Shown here: positions 1 to 8,833 of the stretch, piece after piece | How positions within the stretch are numbered: position 1 is the first letter of the stretch | Layout: each line of letters starts with the position of its first letter | The notes under the pieces: model-generated | What the model was told of the DNA's origin: nothing | Database searches by the model: none | The model's input: the letters and a program-made list of their open reading frames with translations, nothing else | Assembly: GCF_018614525.1 (NCBI RefSeq) | Contig: NZ_JAGGOL010000170.1 | Span: 1 to 56,513 of the forward strand | Length of the DNA stretch: 56,513 nucleotides | Reading direction: 5' to 3' | DNA from: Streptomyces sp. ISL-11 | GTDB lineage: Bacteria > Actinomycetota > Actinomycetes > Streptomycetales > Streptomycetaceae | Made by a program: the position numbers and the translations under genes

Positions 1-614
1 GCGAGGGGCTCCGCCGGGTCGCCGTCGCCGCCGGTGCGGGCGAGGGTGCCCAGCGGGTCGGCGCCGAGGTTGCCGGCGGCCGCGTCGCGCGGGACGTCCC
101 GCTCGTCGTACAGGCGCAGCAGTTCCCCGGCGGCGGCCTCGAAGTCCGCTCCGGCGTCGAGGACGACGGGGGCGAGGTCGAGGTAGACGCCGTCGAGCGC
201 GGTGGCGAGGCCGCCGGCCGGCAGGCCCTGGGCGCCGGCGGTCAGCCAGAGGGAAGTGACGCCGTTCTCCAGGTCGGCGAGCACGGCCTCGTTCGCGCGC
301 CGGGGGTCGGGATGGGTGTGGCGCTGGCGTACGTCCCAGCCGGACACCGCGGTCCCTTCCGGGCGCCCGCCGCGTACGAACGGGGGGAAGCCCGGGTAGC
401 CGGGGGCGGCGGGGCCGTCCTCGGCGGTGTACAGCGGGCTGGTGGCCAGCCCGTCCTGGAGCTGGGTGGCCAGCGCGCTCTCGGCCGCCGAGCCGGATAC
501 ATCCGCCGCACCCGCTTTGCGCAGTACGCCCTCCACCAGGCGCTGCCACTGCTCGCGGGAGGTGTCCGGGAACTCGGCGGCCAGGGGGAAGCCTTCGTCA
601 GGCAGGACCGTCAT
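1..614 (-). CDS. mutA: methylmalonyl-CoA mutase small subunit, 5' part (3' end outside window)
   Basis: Non-catalytic beta (small) subunit of the adenosylcobalamin-dependent mutase that interconverts succinyl-CoA and methylmalonyl-CoA, a source of propionate-type extender units. The first ~204 residues are visible and begin MTVLPDEGFPLAAEFPDTSR. Conserved blocks are the SREQWQRLVEGVLRK helix, PLYTAEDGP and GYPGFPPFVRGG (the substrate-channel segment), then GWDVRQRHTHPDP, all typical of MutA. The ATG at 614 is the family's usual start. The gene runs off the left edge; mutB would be expected downstream (outside the window). Family assignment is firm. Confidence 0.93.
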   Translation of the reverse strand, partial: MTVLPDEGFPLAAEFPDTSREQWQRLVEGVLRKAGAADVSGSAAESALATQLQDGLATSPLYTAEDGPAAPGYPGFPPFVRGGRPEGTAVSGWDVRQRHTHPDPRRANEAVLADLENGVTSLWLTAGAQGLPAGGLATALDGVYLDLAPVVLDAGADFEAAAGELLRLYDERDVPRDAAAGNLGADPLGTLARTGGDGDPAEPL

Positions 615-703
615 GGGGGAAGGCTAGGGGAGCCGGTGCGCCCGGCAGCAGTGGCGGGGGCTGTGACCTTTGCCTCTTCGCCGCGGCTCCCCCGCTTCTC
701 CGG

Positions 704-1729
704 TCAGTTCGCCGGGGCGCAGTCGCGCTGGGGCGTGTCGTGGGTGAGGACGCAGGCGATGCGTTCGCCGCGTTCCTTGCCGTAGCTCCGGATCAGTGCG
801 GTGCGGAAGTCGGCCCACTGGCGGCGGGTGTCGGTGACGGCGCCGTGGACGGCGCGGTCGAAGTTGCCGGCGGTCTTCCCGCGCGGGGTGGCCGGGGCGC
901 TCGTGGCGCCGGTGGCGGGGTCGATGACGCCCTTGTCCTTGTTGAGGTCGCCGTGCTGGACGCGGCCGGAGCAGCCGAGGAGGACGGAGAAGCAGCCGGT
1001 GGTCAGGTCGGCGGGGACGGCGGAGGGCTGGAACGGCCGTCCGTCGGCGAGGGCGAGCAGCGGGGACGGGGCGGGGAGGTTCAGGCCGGGCGGGTTGTCC
1101 TTGCCCGTGGGCCGGTCGGTGGCGGGCTTGTCGGTCCAGTTGCTGTGTGAGTAAAAGTCCTGGACGCCGTGCAGGGCACGGCCGAGGCCCTCGATGGCCT
1201 CGCACTTGTCGCGGCCGGGGGCGCCGAGGGTGAAGGTGCAGTCCTTGGCGAGGTCGCTCTCGGCGGCCGCGAGGGTGCCGTCGGCCCGCACCGTGCCGCC
1301 GGCGGCGCCGACGCCTTCCTCGAAGCGGGTCCGCAGCGCGGTGACGCATGCCTGGAGTTGCCGGGTGGCCTGCTCGCGGGTGCGCGGGTAGCCGAAGGCG
1401 GCGAGGTGGTCGGCGTTGTCGCAGTGGGCGGCCGGGGTGAGGCTCTCGTCGGAGTCGGGCGCGCCGACGGCGCCGAAGGTGCCCGCGCGGCCGGCGATCT
1501 GGTCCAGGGAGCGGGGCTCGAAGCACGAGCCGTCACTGCGGGCGTCCGGCCGGCAGGCCAGTGCGGCCCGGGTGATGTTCTCGTGCTCGGCGTGCTGGCC
1601 GAGCGTGCGCACGGTACCGAAGGCCGACGCCGACGGAATCTGAGTGGCGGTCAGGAGCGGTACGGCCAGCGCCGTGAGGCCCAGGGCGAGCACGCGGCGG
1701 CGGATCGGGGCGGGTCTGGAGGTCAGCAT
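704..1729 (-). CDS. secreted CinY/HET-C-like protein
   Basis: 341-residue exported protein. Residues 1-36 form a signal peptide: an Arg-rich n-region, a hydrophobic core LALGLTALAVPLL, then ASA at the cleavage site. The mature part carries several His/Asp clusters: HAEHENITRAAL near 46-57, HCDNADHLAAFGYP near 102-115 and ALHGVQDFYSHSNW at 185-198. The last resembles the metal-binding helix of HET-C and zinc-dependent phospholipase-like proteins. The overall pattern matches the Streptomyces family named after CinY of the cinnamycin locus. I chose the ATG at 1729 because it begins the signal peptide. The substrate is unknown; hydrolase activity is inferred only from the fold-like motifs. It is monocistronic between mutA and the SpoIIE gene. 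Confidence 0.72.
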   Translation of the reverse strand: MLTSRPAPIRRRVLALGLTALAVPLLTATQIPSASAFGTVRTLGQHAEHENITRAALACRPDARSDGSCFEPRSLDQIAGRAGTFGAVGAPDSDESLTPAAHCDNADHLAAFGYPRTREQATRQLQACVTALRTRFEEGVGAAGGTVRADGTLAAAESDLAKDCTFTLGAPGRDKCEAIEGLGRALHGVQDFYSHSNWTDKPATDRPTGKDNPPGLNLPAPSPLLALADGRPFQPSAVPADLTTGCFSVLLGCSGRVQHGDLNKDKGVIDPATGATSAPATPRGKTAGNFDRAVHGAVTDTRRQWADFRTALIRSYGKERGERIACVLTHDTPQRDCAPAN

Positions 1730-1842
1730 CGTGTGAAGCCTTCGTGACGGGTGTGAGGGGTTGTGGAGGACAGTGGACCGGTGCGCGACGGAATACACAA
1801 TTCCGCGCGGGTTCGCCCCGTGCCGCTCCCGTTGCCCCGCCC

Positions 1843-3948
1843 TCAGCCCGGCTCCGGGGCGGGCTCCGCGAGCTCGTGCCGCCCCGGCACGATGAACTCG
1901 CACCACACGGACTTGCCGGTGCCGCGCGACTCCACTCCCCACACGTCGGCGAGCCGGTCCACCAGCAGCAGCCCGCGCCCGGACACCCCCGACTCGCCGG
2001 GTTCCCGGCGGCGCGGCAGGACGCTGGAGCGGTCCTCCACCTCGACCCGCAGCCGGCGTTCGGGGCCGGTGAGCATACGGATCGTCACCACGGCCGCCCC
2101 GTCGGTGTGCAGCAGGGCGTTGGTGACCAGTTCGTCGGCGACCAGCTCGATCTCGTCGGAGCGCTCCCGGGCGCCCCAGGCCCGTACCGCCGCGCGGATC
2201 ATGTGCCGGCCGGCGGAGAGGGCGTCGGGGTCGGCGGGGGCGATGTGCTGCTGGAGGCGGCCGCCGTGCCGGGCGCCGGCGCCCTGCCGGCGCAGCAGGA
2301 GGACGGCCATGTCGTCCTCGCCGACGCGCTCCTCGACCACGTCGCACAGCTTGTCGGCGAGTTCGTGGAGGTCGTACGAGCCCTCGGCGACGATGCGCGA
2401 GAGCAGCTGCATGCCCTCGTCGAGGTCGGAGCCGGGCTGCTCGACGAGGCCGTCGGTGAACATCAGCAGGGTCTCGCCGGGATCCAGTTCCACGGTGGTC
2501 ATCGGGTAGTCGAGCCGGCCGAACTCCGCCGAGAGGCCGAGCGGCAGCCCGCCGGCGACGGGGAGCCGGCGCGAGGTGCCGTCGGCGTGCCGCAGCAGGG
2601 GGTCGATGTGGCCGGCGCGGACGATGTGCAGGACGCCGGTGGAGAGGTCCGCCTCGGCGTACGCGCAGGTGGCGAAGCGGTCGGTGTCCAGTTCGTGCAG
2701 GAACGTCGAGGCGCGCGCCATGATGGTGGCCGGGGCGTGGCCCTCGCTGGCGTAGGCGCGCAGGACGATGCGCAGCTGGCCCATGACGGCGGCGGCGTGG
2801 GTGTCATGGCCCTGGACGTCACCGATGACGGCGCCGACCCTGCCGCCGGGCAGCGGGATCACGTCGTACCAGTCGCCGCCGATGTCCCGGCCCATCCGGG
2901 CGGCGCGGTAGCGGACGGCGATCTGCGCGCCGGGGATGTCGGGGATCCGGCGCGGGAGCATGGACTGCTGCAGGCCCTCGGCGAGGTCGTGCTCCTGGTC
3001 GAAGAGCATGGCGCGGGCGATGGCCTGGGCGAGGCTGCTGCTGAGGGCGATGAAGAGGTTGCGCTCCTGCTGGGTGAAGCCGCGGGAGTCGCGGTAGAGC
3101 AGGCCGAGGGCGCCGATGGGGCGCCCCTGCGCGATCAGCGGGAGGTAGGCAGCGGAGGAGATGCCGACGTCCTTGATGTTCTCCCACAGCCAGGGGTAGG
3201 AGGCGGCGAAGTCCTCGCGGGACTCGATGAAGCGGGGGAAGAGGGTGCGGATGACCTCGCTCATGGGGAAGTTGTCGTCGATGCGGGTGTAGCGCGTGCC
3301 GGGGATGTAGTGCTCCCCCGGACCCTCGGCGACCATGTGGATCCGGCCGGACTCGACGAGGCCGAGGACGAGCAGGTCGGAGCCGAGGTGCTGGACGGCC
3401 CGGGAGTCCTGGAAGAAGTCGATGACGTCCCGGACGGTTCGGGCGTGGGCGAGGGCCGCCGTTATCGTCTCCACGACGGTGGTCTGGTTGCGGCTGTCCT
3501 CCTCCGGCTCGCGCCGGGCCGTGTGGCTCAGCTCCTCGGTGGCGTCCCGGACGATGCCGATGACGCGGCAGGGGCGCCCGCCGCTGTCGCGCTGGATGCG
3601 GCCCTGGCTGTAGGCCCAGCGCAGGTCGCCGCCGTCGGTGCGGACCCGGTAGTAGGCGCTGTAGGCGTTGCTGCCGTCCTTCAGCGCCCGGGCGATGAGG
3701 GCGTCGAGCCCGGTGGCGTCGGCGCGCGGCAGCCGGCCGGTGACGTCCTCGATCCGGACCTCGAAGTGCTCCCGCGGCAGCTGGAGCACCTTCAGGGCCG
3801 TGGCATCGAGGTGGAGCCGGCCGCTGCCGAGGTCCCAGTCGAAGGTGCCCACGTCGTTGAGGGCAAGGGCCTGCTCCGGGCGGGCGGGCCAGTCGTCCGG
3901 CGCCGAGGCGTCCGGCACGGCGGCAGGCGTCGCTCCCCGATCAACCAT
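1843..3948 (-). CDS. PAS-GAF-SpoIIE phosphatase with HATPase (anti-sigma-type) domain
   Basis: 701 residues. Domains in order: PAS fold ~25-140 (NDVGTFDWDLGSGRLHLDA, then RWAYSQGRI), GAF ~155-320, PP2C-type SpoIIE phosphatase ~340-555 (GGDWYDVIPLPGGRVGAVIGD, FTDGLVE, GEDDMAVLLLR), and an RsbW-like HATPase ~575-690 (ELVADELVTNALLHT N-box, GRGLLLVDRLADVWG). This is the Streptomyces family that dephosphorylates anti-sigma-factor antagonists and may also bind sigma or antagonist partners through the ATPase domain. The input signal is presumably a small ligand sensed by PAS/GAF. The metal-binding Asp residues (GGDW, IGDVQGHD, GEDD) look intact. It is divergent from the gene at 4019 across a short AT-richer gap. 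Confidence 0.93.
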   Translation of the reverse strand: MVDRGATPAAVPDASAPDDWPARPEQALALNDVGTFDWDLGSGRLHLDATALKVLQLPREHFEVRIEDVTGRLPRADATGLDALIARALKDGSNAYSAYYRVRTDGGDLRWAYSQGRIQRDSGGRPCRVIGIVRDATEELSHTARREPEEDSRNQTTVVETITAALAHARTVRDVIDFFQDSRAVQHLGSDLLVLGLVESGRIHMVAEGPGEHYIPGTRYTRIDDNFPMSEVIRTLFPRFIESREDFAASYPWLWENIKDVGISSAAYLPLIAQGRPIGALGLLYRDSRGFTQQERNLFIALSSSLAQAIARAMLFDQEHDLAEGLQQSMLPRRIPDIPGAQIAVRYRAARMGRDIGGDWYDVIPLPGGRVGAVIGDVQGHDTHAAAVMGQLRIVLRAYASEGHAPATIMARASTFLHELDTDRFATCAYAEADLSTGVLHIVRAGHIDPLLRHADGTSRRLPVAGGLPLGLSAEFGRLDYPMTTVELDPGETLLMFTDGLVEQPGSDLDEGMQLLSRIVAEGSYDLHELADKLCDVVEERVGEDDMAVLLLRRQGAGARHGGRLQQHIAPADPDALSAGRHMIRAAVRAWGARERSDEIELVADELVTNALLHTDGAAVVTIRMLTGPERRLRVEVEDRSSVLPRRREPGESGVSGRGLLLVDRLADVWGVESRGTGKSVWCEFIVPGRHELAEPAPEPG

Positions 3949-4018
3949 AGAGCCACTCTGACACCTTTTGTCCGTTTATTCGATGTGACTGTACGCTCAT
4001 AAGTGGTACGGATACGTC

Positions 4019-5446
4019 ATGGAGTGGTTCACGGTGTCCGGGGCGTGGCTGAGCCGCCTGGTCGTGCAGCGCGGGCTCGCCGCCCTCTACCTGGCCGGCT
4101 TCCTGGCGGCCGCCCTGCAGTTCCGCGCGCTCATCGGCGAACGGGGGATGCTGCCGGTGCCGCGCTTCGTGCGCGGGCTGCCGTTCTGGCGTGCCCCGGG
4201 CGCCTTCCAGCTCCATTACTCCGACCGCTTCTTCGCCGCGTGGGCGTGGGCGGGCGCCCTGCTGTCGGCGGCGGTCGTGGCCGGCGCGGCGGACGCGGTG
4301 CCGCTGTGGACCTCGATGGTGATGTGGGCGGCCTTGTGGGTGATGTACCTGTCCATCGTCAACGTCGGCCAGACCTGGTACGGCTTCGGCTGGGAGTCGC
4401 TGCTGCTGGAGGCGGGCTTCCTCGCGGTCTTCCTGGGCAACGCCCGCACCGACCCGCCGGTGCTGGTGCTGTGGCTGATGCGCTGGCTGCTCTTCCGCGT
4501 CGAGTTCGGCGCCGGGCTGATCAAGATCCGCGGGGACCGCTGCTGGCGGGACCTGACGTGCCTGTACTACCACCACGAGACCCAGCCGATGCCCGGCCCG
4601 CTGAGCTGGTTCTTCCACCGGCTGCCCCGGCCCGTGCACCGCGTCGAGGTGGCCGCCAACCACGTCGCGCAGCTGGTCGTCCCGCTCGCGCTGTTCACAC
4701 CGCAGCCGGTGGCGAGCGTCGCCGCGGGGATCATCATCCTTACCCAGCTGTGGCTCGTCGTCTCCGGCAACTTCGCGTGGCTGAACTGGGTGACCATCGT
4801 CCTCGCCTTCGCCGCCGTCGACGGCGCGGGGATGGCGGACGCGCTGTCCCTGCCCTCCCACGCGCCGCTGCCCGGCCCGCCCGTCTGGTACGAGGTCCTC
4901 GTCCTCGCCGCGACCGCGCTCGTGCTCGTCCTGAGCTGGTGGCCGGTGCGCAACATGCTCTCGCGGCAGCAGCGGATGAACATGTCGTTCAACGCCTTCC
5001 ACCTGGTCAACACCTACGGGGCCTTCGGCAGCGTCAACCGCAGCCGCTACGAGGTGGTGGTCGAGGGCACCGACGCGGACCGGGTCGGGCCGGAGACGGT
5101 GTGGCGGGAGTACGGCTTCAAGGGCAAGCCCGGCGATGTCCGCCGGGTGCCGCGCCAGTACGCCCCGTACCACCTGCGGCTCGACTGGATGATGTGGTTC
5201 GCGGGCATCTCCCCCGTCTACGCGCAGTCGTGGTTCGGGCCCTTCGTCGAGCGGCTGCTGGTCAACGACCGGGACACGCTGCGGCTGCTGCGCCACAACC
5301 CCTTCCCCGGCACGCCGCCCACGCACGTACGGGCCCGGCTCTACCTCTACCGCTTCACCACCTGGCGGGAGCTGCGGGCCACCGGCGCCTGGTGGCACCG
5401 GACGCCGGAGCGGGAGTTCCTGCCGCCGGTGGCCCTGCGGCGCTGA
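4019..5446 (+). CDS. lipase maturation factor (LMF1)-like membrane protein
   Basis: 475 residues, an integral membrane protein of the lipase maturation factor family (formerly DUF1222). Features seen: hydrophobic helices from about residue 18 (LAALYLAGFLAAALQFRALI) through ~310, the family block GERGMLPVPRFVRGLPF, and the conserved middle with WESLLLEAGFLAVFLG and WLLFRVEFGAGLIKIRGD, followed by a soluble C-terminal region with YGFKGKPGDVRRVPRQYAPYHLRLDW. In vertebrates LMF1 helps lipoprotein lipase fold; the bacterial role is unknown. The C-terminus meets the convergent monooxygenase with only 3 bp between the two stop codons, so antisense read-through is likely. Confidence 0.88.
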   Translation: MEWFTVSGAWLSRLVVQRGLAALYLAGFLAAALQFRALIGERGMLPVPRFVRGLPFWRAPGAFQLHYSDRFFAAWAWAGALLSAAVVAGAADAVPLWTSMVMWAALWVMYLSIVNVGQTWYGFGWESLLLEAGFLAVFLGNARTDPPVLVLWLMRWLLFRVEFGAGLIKIRGDRCWRDLTCLYYHHETQPMPGPLSWFFHRLPRPVHRVEVAANHVAQLVVPLALFTPQPVASVAAGIIILTQLWLVVSGNFAWLNWVTIVLAFAAVDGAGMADALSLPSHAPLPGPPVWYEVLVLAATALVLVLSWWPVRNMLSRQQRMNMSFNAFHLVNTYGAFGSVNRSRYEVVVEGTDADRVGPETVWREYGFKGKPGDVRRVPRQYAPYHLRLDWMMWFAGISPVYAQSWFGPFVERLLVNDRDTLRLLRHNPFPGTPPTHVRARLYLYRFTTWRELRATGAWWHRTPEREFLPPVALRR

Positions 5447-5449
5447 CCC

Positions 5450-6868
5450 TCAGCGCGGCGGCAGCCCGCACAGGGCCAGCTCGGCGGCGGTGATCGACGG
5501 CTCGCGCTGGGCCGCGCGGCCGGGACCGCGCGCCACCCCGAGCGCGACCGCGGGCTTCATCAGGTCGCTCATCGGCGCGGACAGCGTCATCACGTCCATC
5601 AGCGCCCGCAGCACGACCGGGTCGCCGGTCGCGGCCCACATCAGCCGCTGCACGTAGCCGCGCAGCAGCCGGGCCGCCAGGGGCGGGCGCTCGCCGATCG
5701 CCCCCGGGTAGTTCATGTCCTCGCCGGTGGCCAGGTCCCAGGGGCCGGCCGACGCGCGGGCGACCTCCCGCTGGACGCGCCCGGCCAGCCCCGGGGAGTC
5801 CGCGCCGCGCTCGTCCAGGACGCGGCGCAGGGCGACGGCGCTGTGGGCCGCCACCGACATGCCCTGCCCGTAGACGGGATTGAAGGTGGCGACGGCGTCG
5901 CCGAGGGCGACGAACCCCTCCGGCGGGGACGGCAGACGCTCGAAGAACCGGCGGCGGTTGACGGTGCTCCGGGTCAGGGCCACGTCCGTCAGCGGCTCGG
6001 CGCGGGAGATCAGGTCCGCGACGAGGGGGTCGCGCAGGGCCCGTACGAACGGTTCGAACTCCTCGGCACCGCCCGGGGGTTCCGCCCCGCGCGTACCGGA
6101 CGCGGTCACCAGCCACCGGCCGCCCTCGATGGGCACCAGGGTCGCGCCCTGGCCGGCCCTGCGGCCGTGCGGGTCGGCCTGGACACTGACCACGGGGAAC
6201 CGGTCGGTGTCCGGGGGCGCCCGGAAGATGCGCGTGACGTAGACCAGCCCCGAGTCCACGGTCTCCTCGTGGACGACCGGCAGCCCGAGCTCGGACAGCC
6301 GGCGGGCGGCCTGCGAACCACGGCCCGAGGCGTCGACGACCAGACCGGCTTCGAGCTGCTCGACGGCACCGGCGCCGGTGTCACGGACCCGCAGCCCCGT
6401 GACCCGGCGGGCGTCACCGAGCAGCGCGACGGCCTCGGTGCCCTCGCGCAGGGTGACCCCGGGCAGGGCCAGCACCTGCTCCCGGACCACGAGGTCGAGC
6501 AGGTCACGGGTGCAGGCCATGAGGAACTGCGACCCCGGCCACCGGGGGAACCAGCCGCGCGGCCCCATCACCACCAGCCCCGTCGGCAGTGCTATCCGCC
6601 GGGCACCCGCGCTCACCCAGCGCTCGATCGTCCCCGGCAGCAGGGACTCGACGGCCCGCGCCCCGCCGGACATCAACAGGTGCGCGTGCCGGGCCTGCGG
6701 CAGCCCCTTGCGCGGCCGGGCCCCCTCCGGCATCCGGTCCCGGTCGACGATCACGACCTCGTCGACGTGACGGGCGAGCACGGAAGCGGCCAGCATCCCG
6801 GCCAGCCCCGCCCCGAGCACGACCGCCCGGCTCCGGCCGGCGGCAGCGGTGATATCGGCATGACTCAT
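5450..6868 (-). CDS. FAD-dependent oxidoreductase / monooxygenase
   Basis: 472 residues. The N-terminal dinucleotide fold has a GxGxxG signature (VVLGAGLAGMLAASVLA, residues ~16-32) followed by an acidic strand end (VDEVVIVDRDRMP). The FAD ribose/pyrophosphate site GDAVATFNPVYGQGMSVAAH lies near residue 340, and the family block KGLPQARHAHLLMSGG is present. This places it in the PHBH-like/epoxidase group common in actinobacteria. It lacks an obvious biosynthetic neighbour, so the substrate cannot be inferred. The ATG at 6868 is followed by an aligned flavoprotein N-terminus. Immediately upstream lies the 0.9-kb repeat tract, which must contain its promoter. Confidence 0.85.
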   Translation of the reverse strand: MSHADITAAAGRSRAVVLGAGLAGMLAASVLARHVDEVVIVDRDRMPEGARPRKGLPQARHAHLLMSGGARAVESLLPGTIERWVSAGARRIALPTGLVVMGPRGWFPRWPGSQFLMACTRDLLDLVVREQVLALPGVTLREGTEAVALLGDARRVTGLRVRDTGAGAVEQLEAGLVVDASGRGSQAARRLSELGLPVVHEETVDSGLVYVTRIFRAPPDTDRFPVVSVQADPHGRRAGQGATLVPIEGGRWLVTASGTRGAEPPGGAEEFEPFVRALRDPLVADLISRAEPLTDVALTRSTVNRRRFFERLPSPPEGFVALGDAVATFNPVYGQGMSVAAHSAVALRRVLDERGADSPGLAGRVQREVARASAGPWDLATGEDMNYPGAIGERPPLAARLLRGYVQRLMWAATGDPVVLRALMDVMTLSAPMSDLMKPAVALGVARGPGRAAQREPSITAAELALCGLPPR

Positions 6869-7753
6869 GCCCGCAACCTCCCCTGCGAGGGGGACGGCTA
6901 CGCACGGGTCCCCCTCCCCGGGGGGGGGTGACGATGGGCGGGTACCGCTGCGCGACGGGGCGATACCGCCGGAGCCACGGGGTGGGCGGGCTCACCGGGG
7001 GCGGGCGGGCCCCGGCAGGCCCGGGGACGGGGCCCCGGTCGCAGCCGAACACCGCTGCGGCGCGAGTGACCGCCCGGCACCACCCGAGACGGCCCGGCGC
7101 GCCGAGGCCCTGGTGAATCCGGCGGGCCCGGCACCGCCGTTGAGCCACCGGCGTGGCCGAACACCGCTGCGGCGGGAGTGGCCGCCGGGCACCACCGGAG
7201 GGCGGCACGGCCGACAGGCCCGGAGCCCGGCCCATCACCACTGCGGCAGCCGAACACCGCTGCGGCGCGAGTGACCGCCCGGCACCACCCGAGACGGCCC
7301 GGCGCGCCGAGGCCCTGGTGAATCCGGTGGGCCCGGCACCGCCAGGAGCCACCGGCGTGGCCGAACACCCTCGGCAGGAGCGGTCGCCGGACACCAGCCG
7401 AGGAATCCGGCACACCGGCACCCTCGTGAGCCCTGCGGGATCGGCACCACCGAGAACCGCCAGGGTGGCCGCACACCCCGGTGCGGGAGTAGCCGCCGGG
7501 CACCGCCGGAGGCCGGCGCGCCGGACGCTCCGGCAGGCCCGGGGCCCCGCACCGCCGACAGCCACCGGCGTGGCCGAACACCGCTGCGGCGGGGGGCGAG
7601 GGCCGGGATCCGTCCGGCACCGCCGGAAGGCGCCCTCCCCGTGGCGGGACCGGTTGCCGGGCGCCGCCCGCCCCGCCCGGGAGAACCACATGCGCGCCGC
7701 GCCCCCATCCCGCACCGTAGGAAGCACGAGCAGCCCGCAAGGCAGGTGGTGGC
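6869..7753. other. gene-free tract between two divergently transcribed genes, mostly tandem repeats
   Basis: 885 bp between the monooxygenase start and the PHP-protein start. All six frames contain long open stretches, but codon-position bias is absent and the translations are low-complexity echoes of a DNA repeat, so I call no gene. It includes a run of nine G at 6920-6928 preceded by CCCC, and the tandem repeat described separately at 7044-7590. Promoters for the flanking genes must lie here; no convincing -10/-35 pair was recognised. Confidence 0.7.
7044..7590. repeat. degenerate ~105-bp tandem repeat, about six units
   Basis: Units start with or near GCCGAACACCGCTGCGGC at 7044, 7156, 7249 and 7573, with degenerate copies at 7360 (GCCGAACACCCTCGGC) and 7468 (GCCGCACACC). 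Spacings are 112, 93, 111, 108 and 105 bp. There is a higher-order period as well: the ~95 bp from 7044 recur almost unchanged from 7249, and GCCACCGGCGTGGCCGAACA occurs at 7144, 7348 and 7561. Copies diverge by scattered substitutions and small indels, which fits unequal crossing-over. Nothing in it looks like a transposon end or a CRISPR repeat. Confidence 0.85.
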
Positions 7754-8776
7754 ATGGACCCGGTGGCGGCGTTGGATCGGATCGCCTTCCTGTTGGAGCG
7801 CTCGCAGGCGCCCACCTACCGGGTCAAGGCGTTCCGTACGGCCTCCGACGTGATCGCCGCGATGCCTGCCGAGCAAGTTCGCGAGCGGACCGCAGGCGGG
7901 ACGCTGACCAGGGAGAAGGGGATCGGGCCCAAGACCGCAGCCGTGGTCGCCGAGGCCGTGTCCGGCGCGGTGCCGGGGTATCTGGCGCGGCTGGAGGAGG
8001 AAGCGGCCGCACCGCTCGCCGAGGGCGGCGAGCGGCTGCGGGCGGCGCTGCGCGGCGACTGCCATATGCACTCGGACTGGTCCGACGGCGGCAGCCCGAT
8101 CGAGGCGATGGCGCGCGCGGCCCGCGACCTCGGACACGAGTGGGCAGTGCTCACCGACCACTCCCCCCGGCTGACCATCGCCCGCGGCCTCTCGCCCGAA
8201 CGGCTGCGCACACAGCTCGGCGTCGTGGCCGAGGTCAACGACCGCCTCGCCGCCGAGCGCGGCGGATTCCGGCTGCTGACGGGCATCGAGTGCGACATCC
8301 TCACCGACGGCTCCCTCGACCAGGAACCGGCGCTGCTGGAGGAGTTGGACGTCGTGGTGGCCTCCGTCCACTCCAAACTGCGCATGGACGCCCCCAGCAT
8401 GACCCAGCGGCTGGTCGCGGCCGTGGCCAACCCGCTGGTGGACGTCCTGGGGCACTGCACCGGCCGGCTGCTGGCCGGGCGCGGACGGCCGGAGTCGGAG
8501 TTCGACGCGGCGATGGTCTTCGCCGCGTGCGCCCGCTTCGGCACCGCCGTGGAGATCAACAGCCGCCCCGAGCGGCTCGACCCGCCCCGCCGGCTGATCC
8601 GCCGGGCGCTCGACGCGGGCGTGCTCTTCTCCATCGACACCGACGCCCACGCCCCCGGTCAGCTCGACTGGCAGATCCACGGCTGTGCCCGTGCCGAGGA
8701 GTGCCACGTACCCGCCGAGCGGATCGTCACCACCTGGGGGCTGCGGGAGCTGCAGGAGTGGACCCGCTCTCGGTGA
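7754..8776 (+). CDS. PolX-like HhH plus PHP-domain phosphoesterase (no polymerase domain)
   Basis: 340 residues. Residues ~1-80 resemble the 8-kDa/HhH region of family X polymerases: a helix with RVKAFRTASDVI and the hairpin EKGIGPKTAAVVAEA. Residues ~100-335 are a full PHP metal-dependent phosphoesterase: HMHSDWSDG, LTDHSPRL, GIECDIL, VASVHSK, DVLGHCTGR, EINSRPERLDPP and IDTDAHAPGQLDW supply the expected His/Asp/Glu ligands. The polymerase palm found in complete PolX proteins is missing. It sits 57 bp upstream of a LigD-type ligase in the same direction, so a role in processing DNA ends during non-homologous end joining is likely. The ATG at 7754 follows a purine-rich site (ggcaggtggtggc). 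Confidence 0.88.
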   Translation: MDPVAALDRIAFLLERSQAPTYRVKAFRTASDVIAAMPAEQVRERTAGGTLTREKGIGPKTAAVVAEAVSGAVPGYLARLEEEAAAPLAEGGERLRAALRGDCHMHSDWSDGGSPIEAMARAARDLGHEWAVLTDHSPRLTIARGLSPERLRTQLGVVAEVNDRLAAERGGFRLLTGIECDILTDGSLDQEPALLEELDVVVASVHSKLRMDAPSMTQRLVAAVANPLVDVLGHCTGRLLAGRGRPESEFDAAMVFAACARFGTAVEINSRPERLDPPRRLIRRALDAGVLFSIDTDAHAPGQLDWQIHGCARAEECHVPAERIVTTWGLRELQEWTRSR

Positions 8777-8833
8777 CCCGGCCCGGCGGCCGCCGACCTG
8801 CGGGCGGCCCCGCACCCCAGGATCATCGAAGGC

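Noticed and set aside
6920..6928. Run of nine G as a phase-variation tract
   Set aside because: It lies outside coding sequence and no phase-variable promoter arrangement is visible; could also be a sequencing-sensitive site.
7044..7590. CRISPR array
   Set aside because: Units are ~105 bp, spacing varies, and copies are degenerate over their whole length; there is no short exact repeat with unique spacers and no cas gene.
6898..7815. Long open frames on both strands through the repeat tract
   Set aside because: They simply follow the repeat periodicity, show no codon bias, have no RBS at sensible starts, and overlap each other in several frames.
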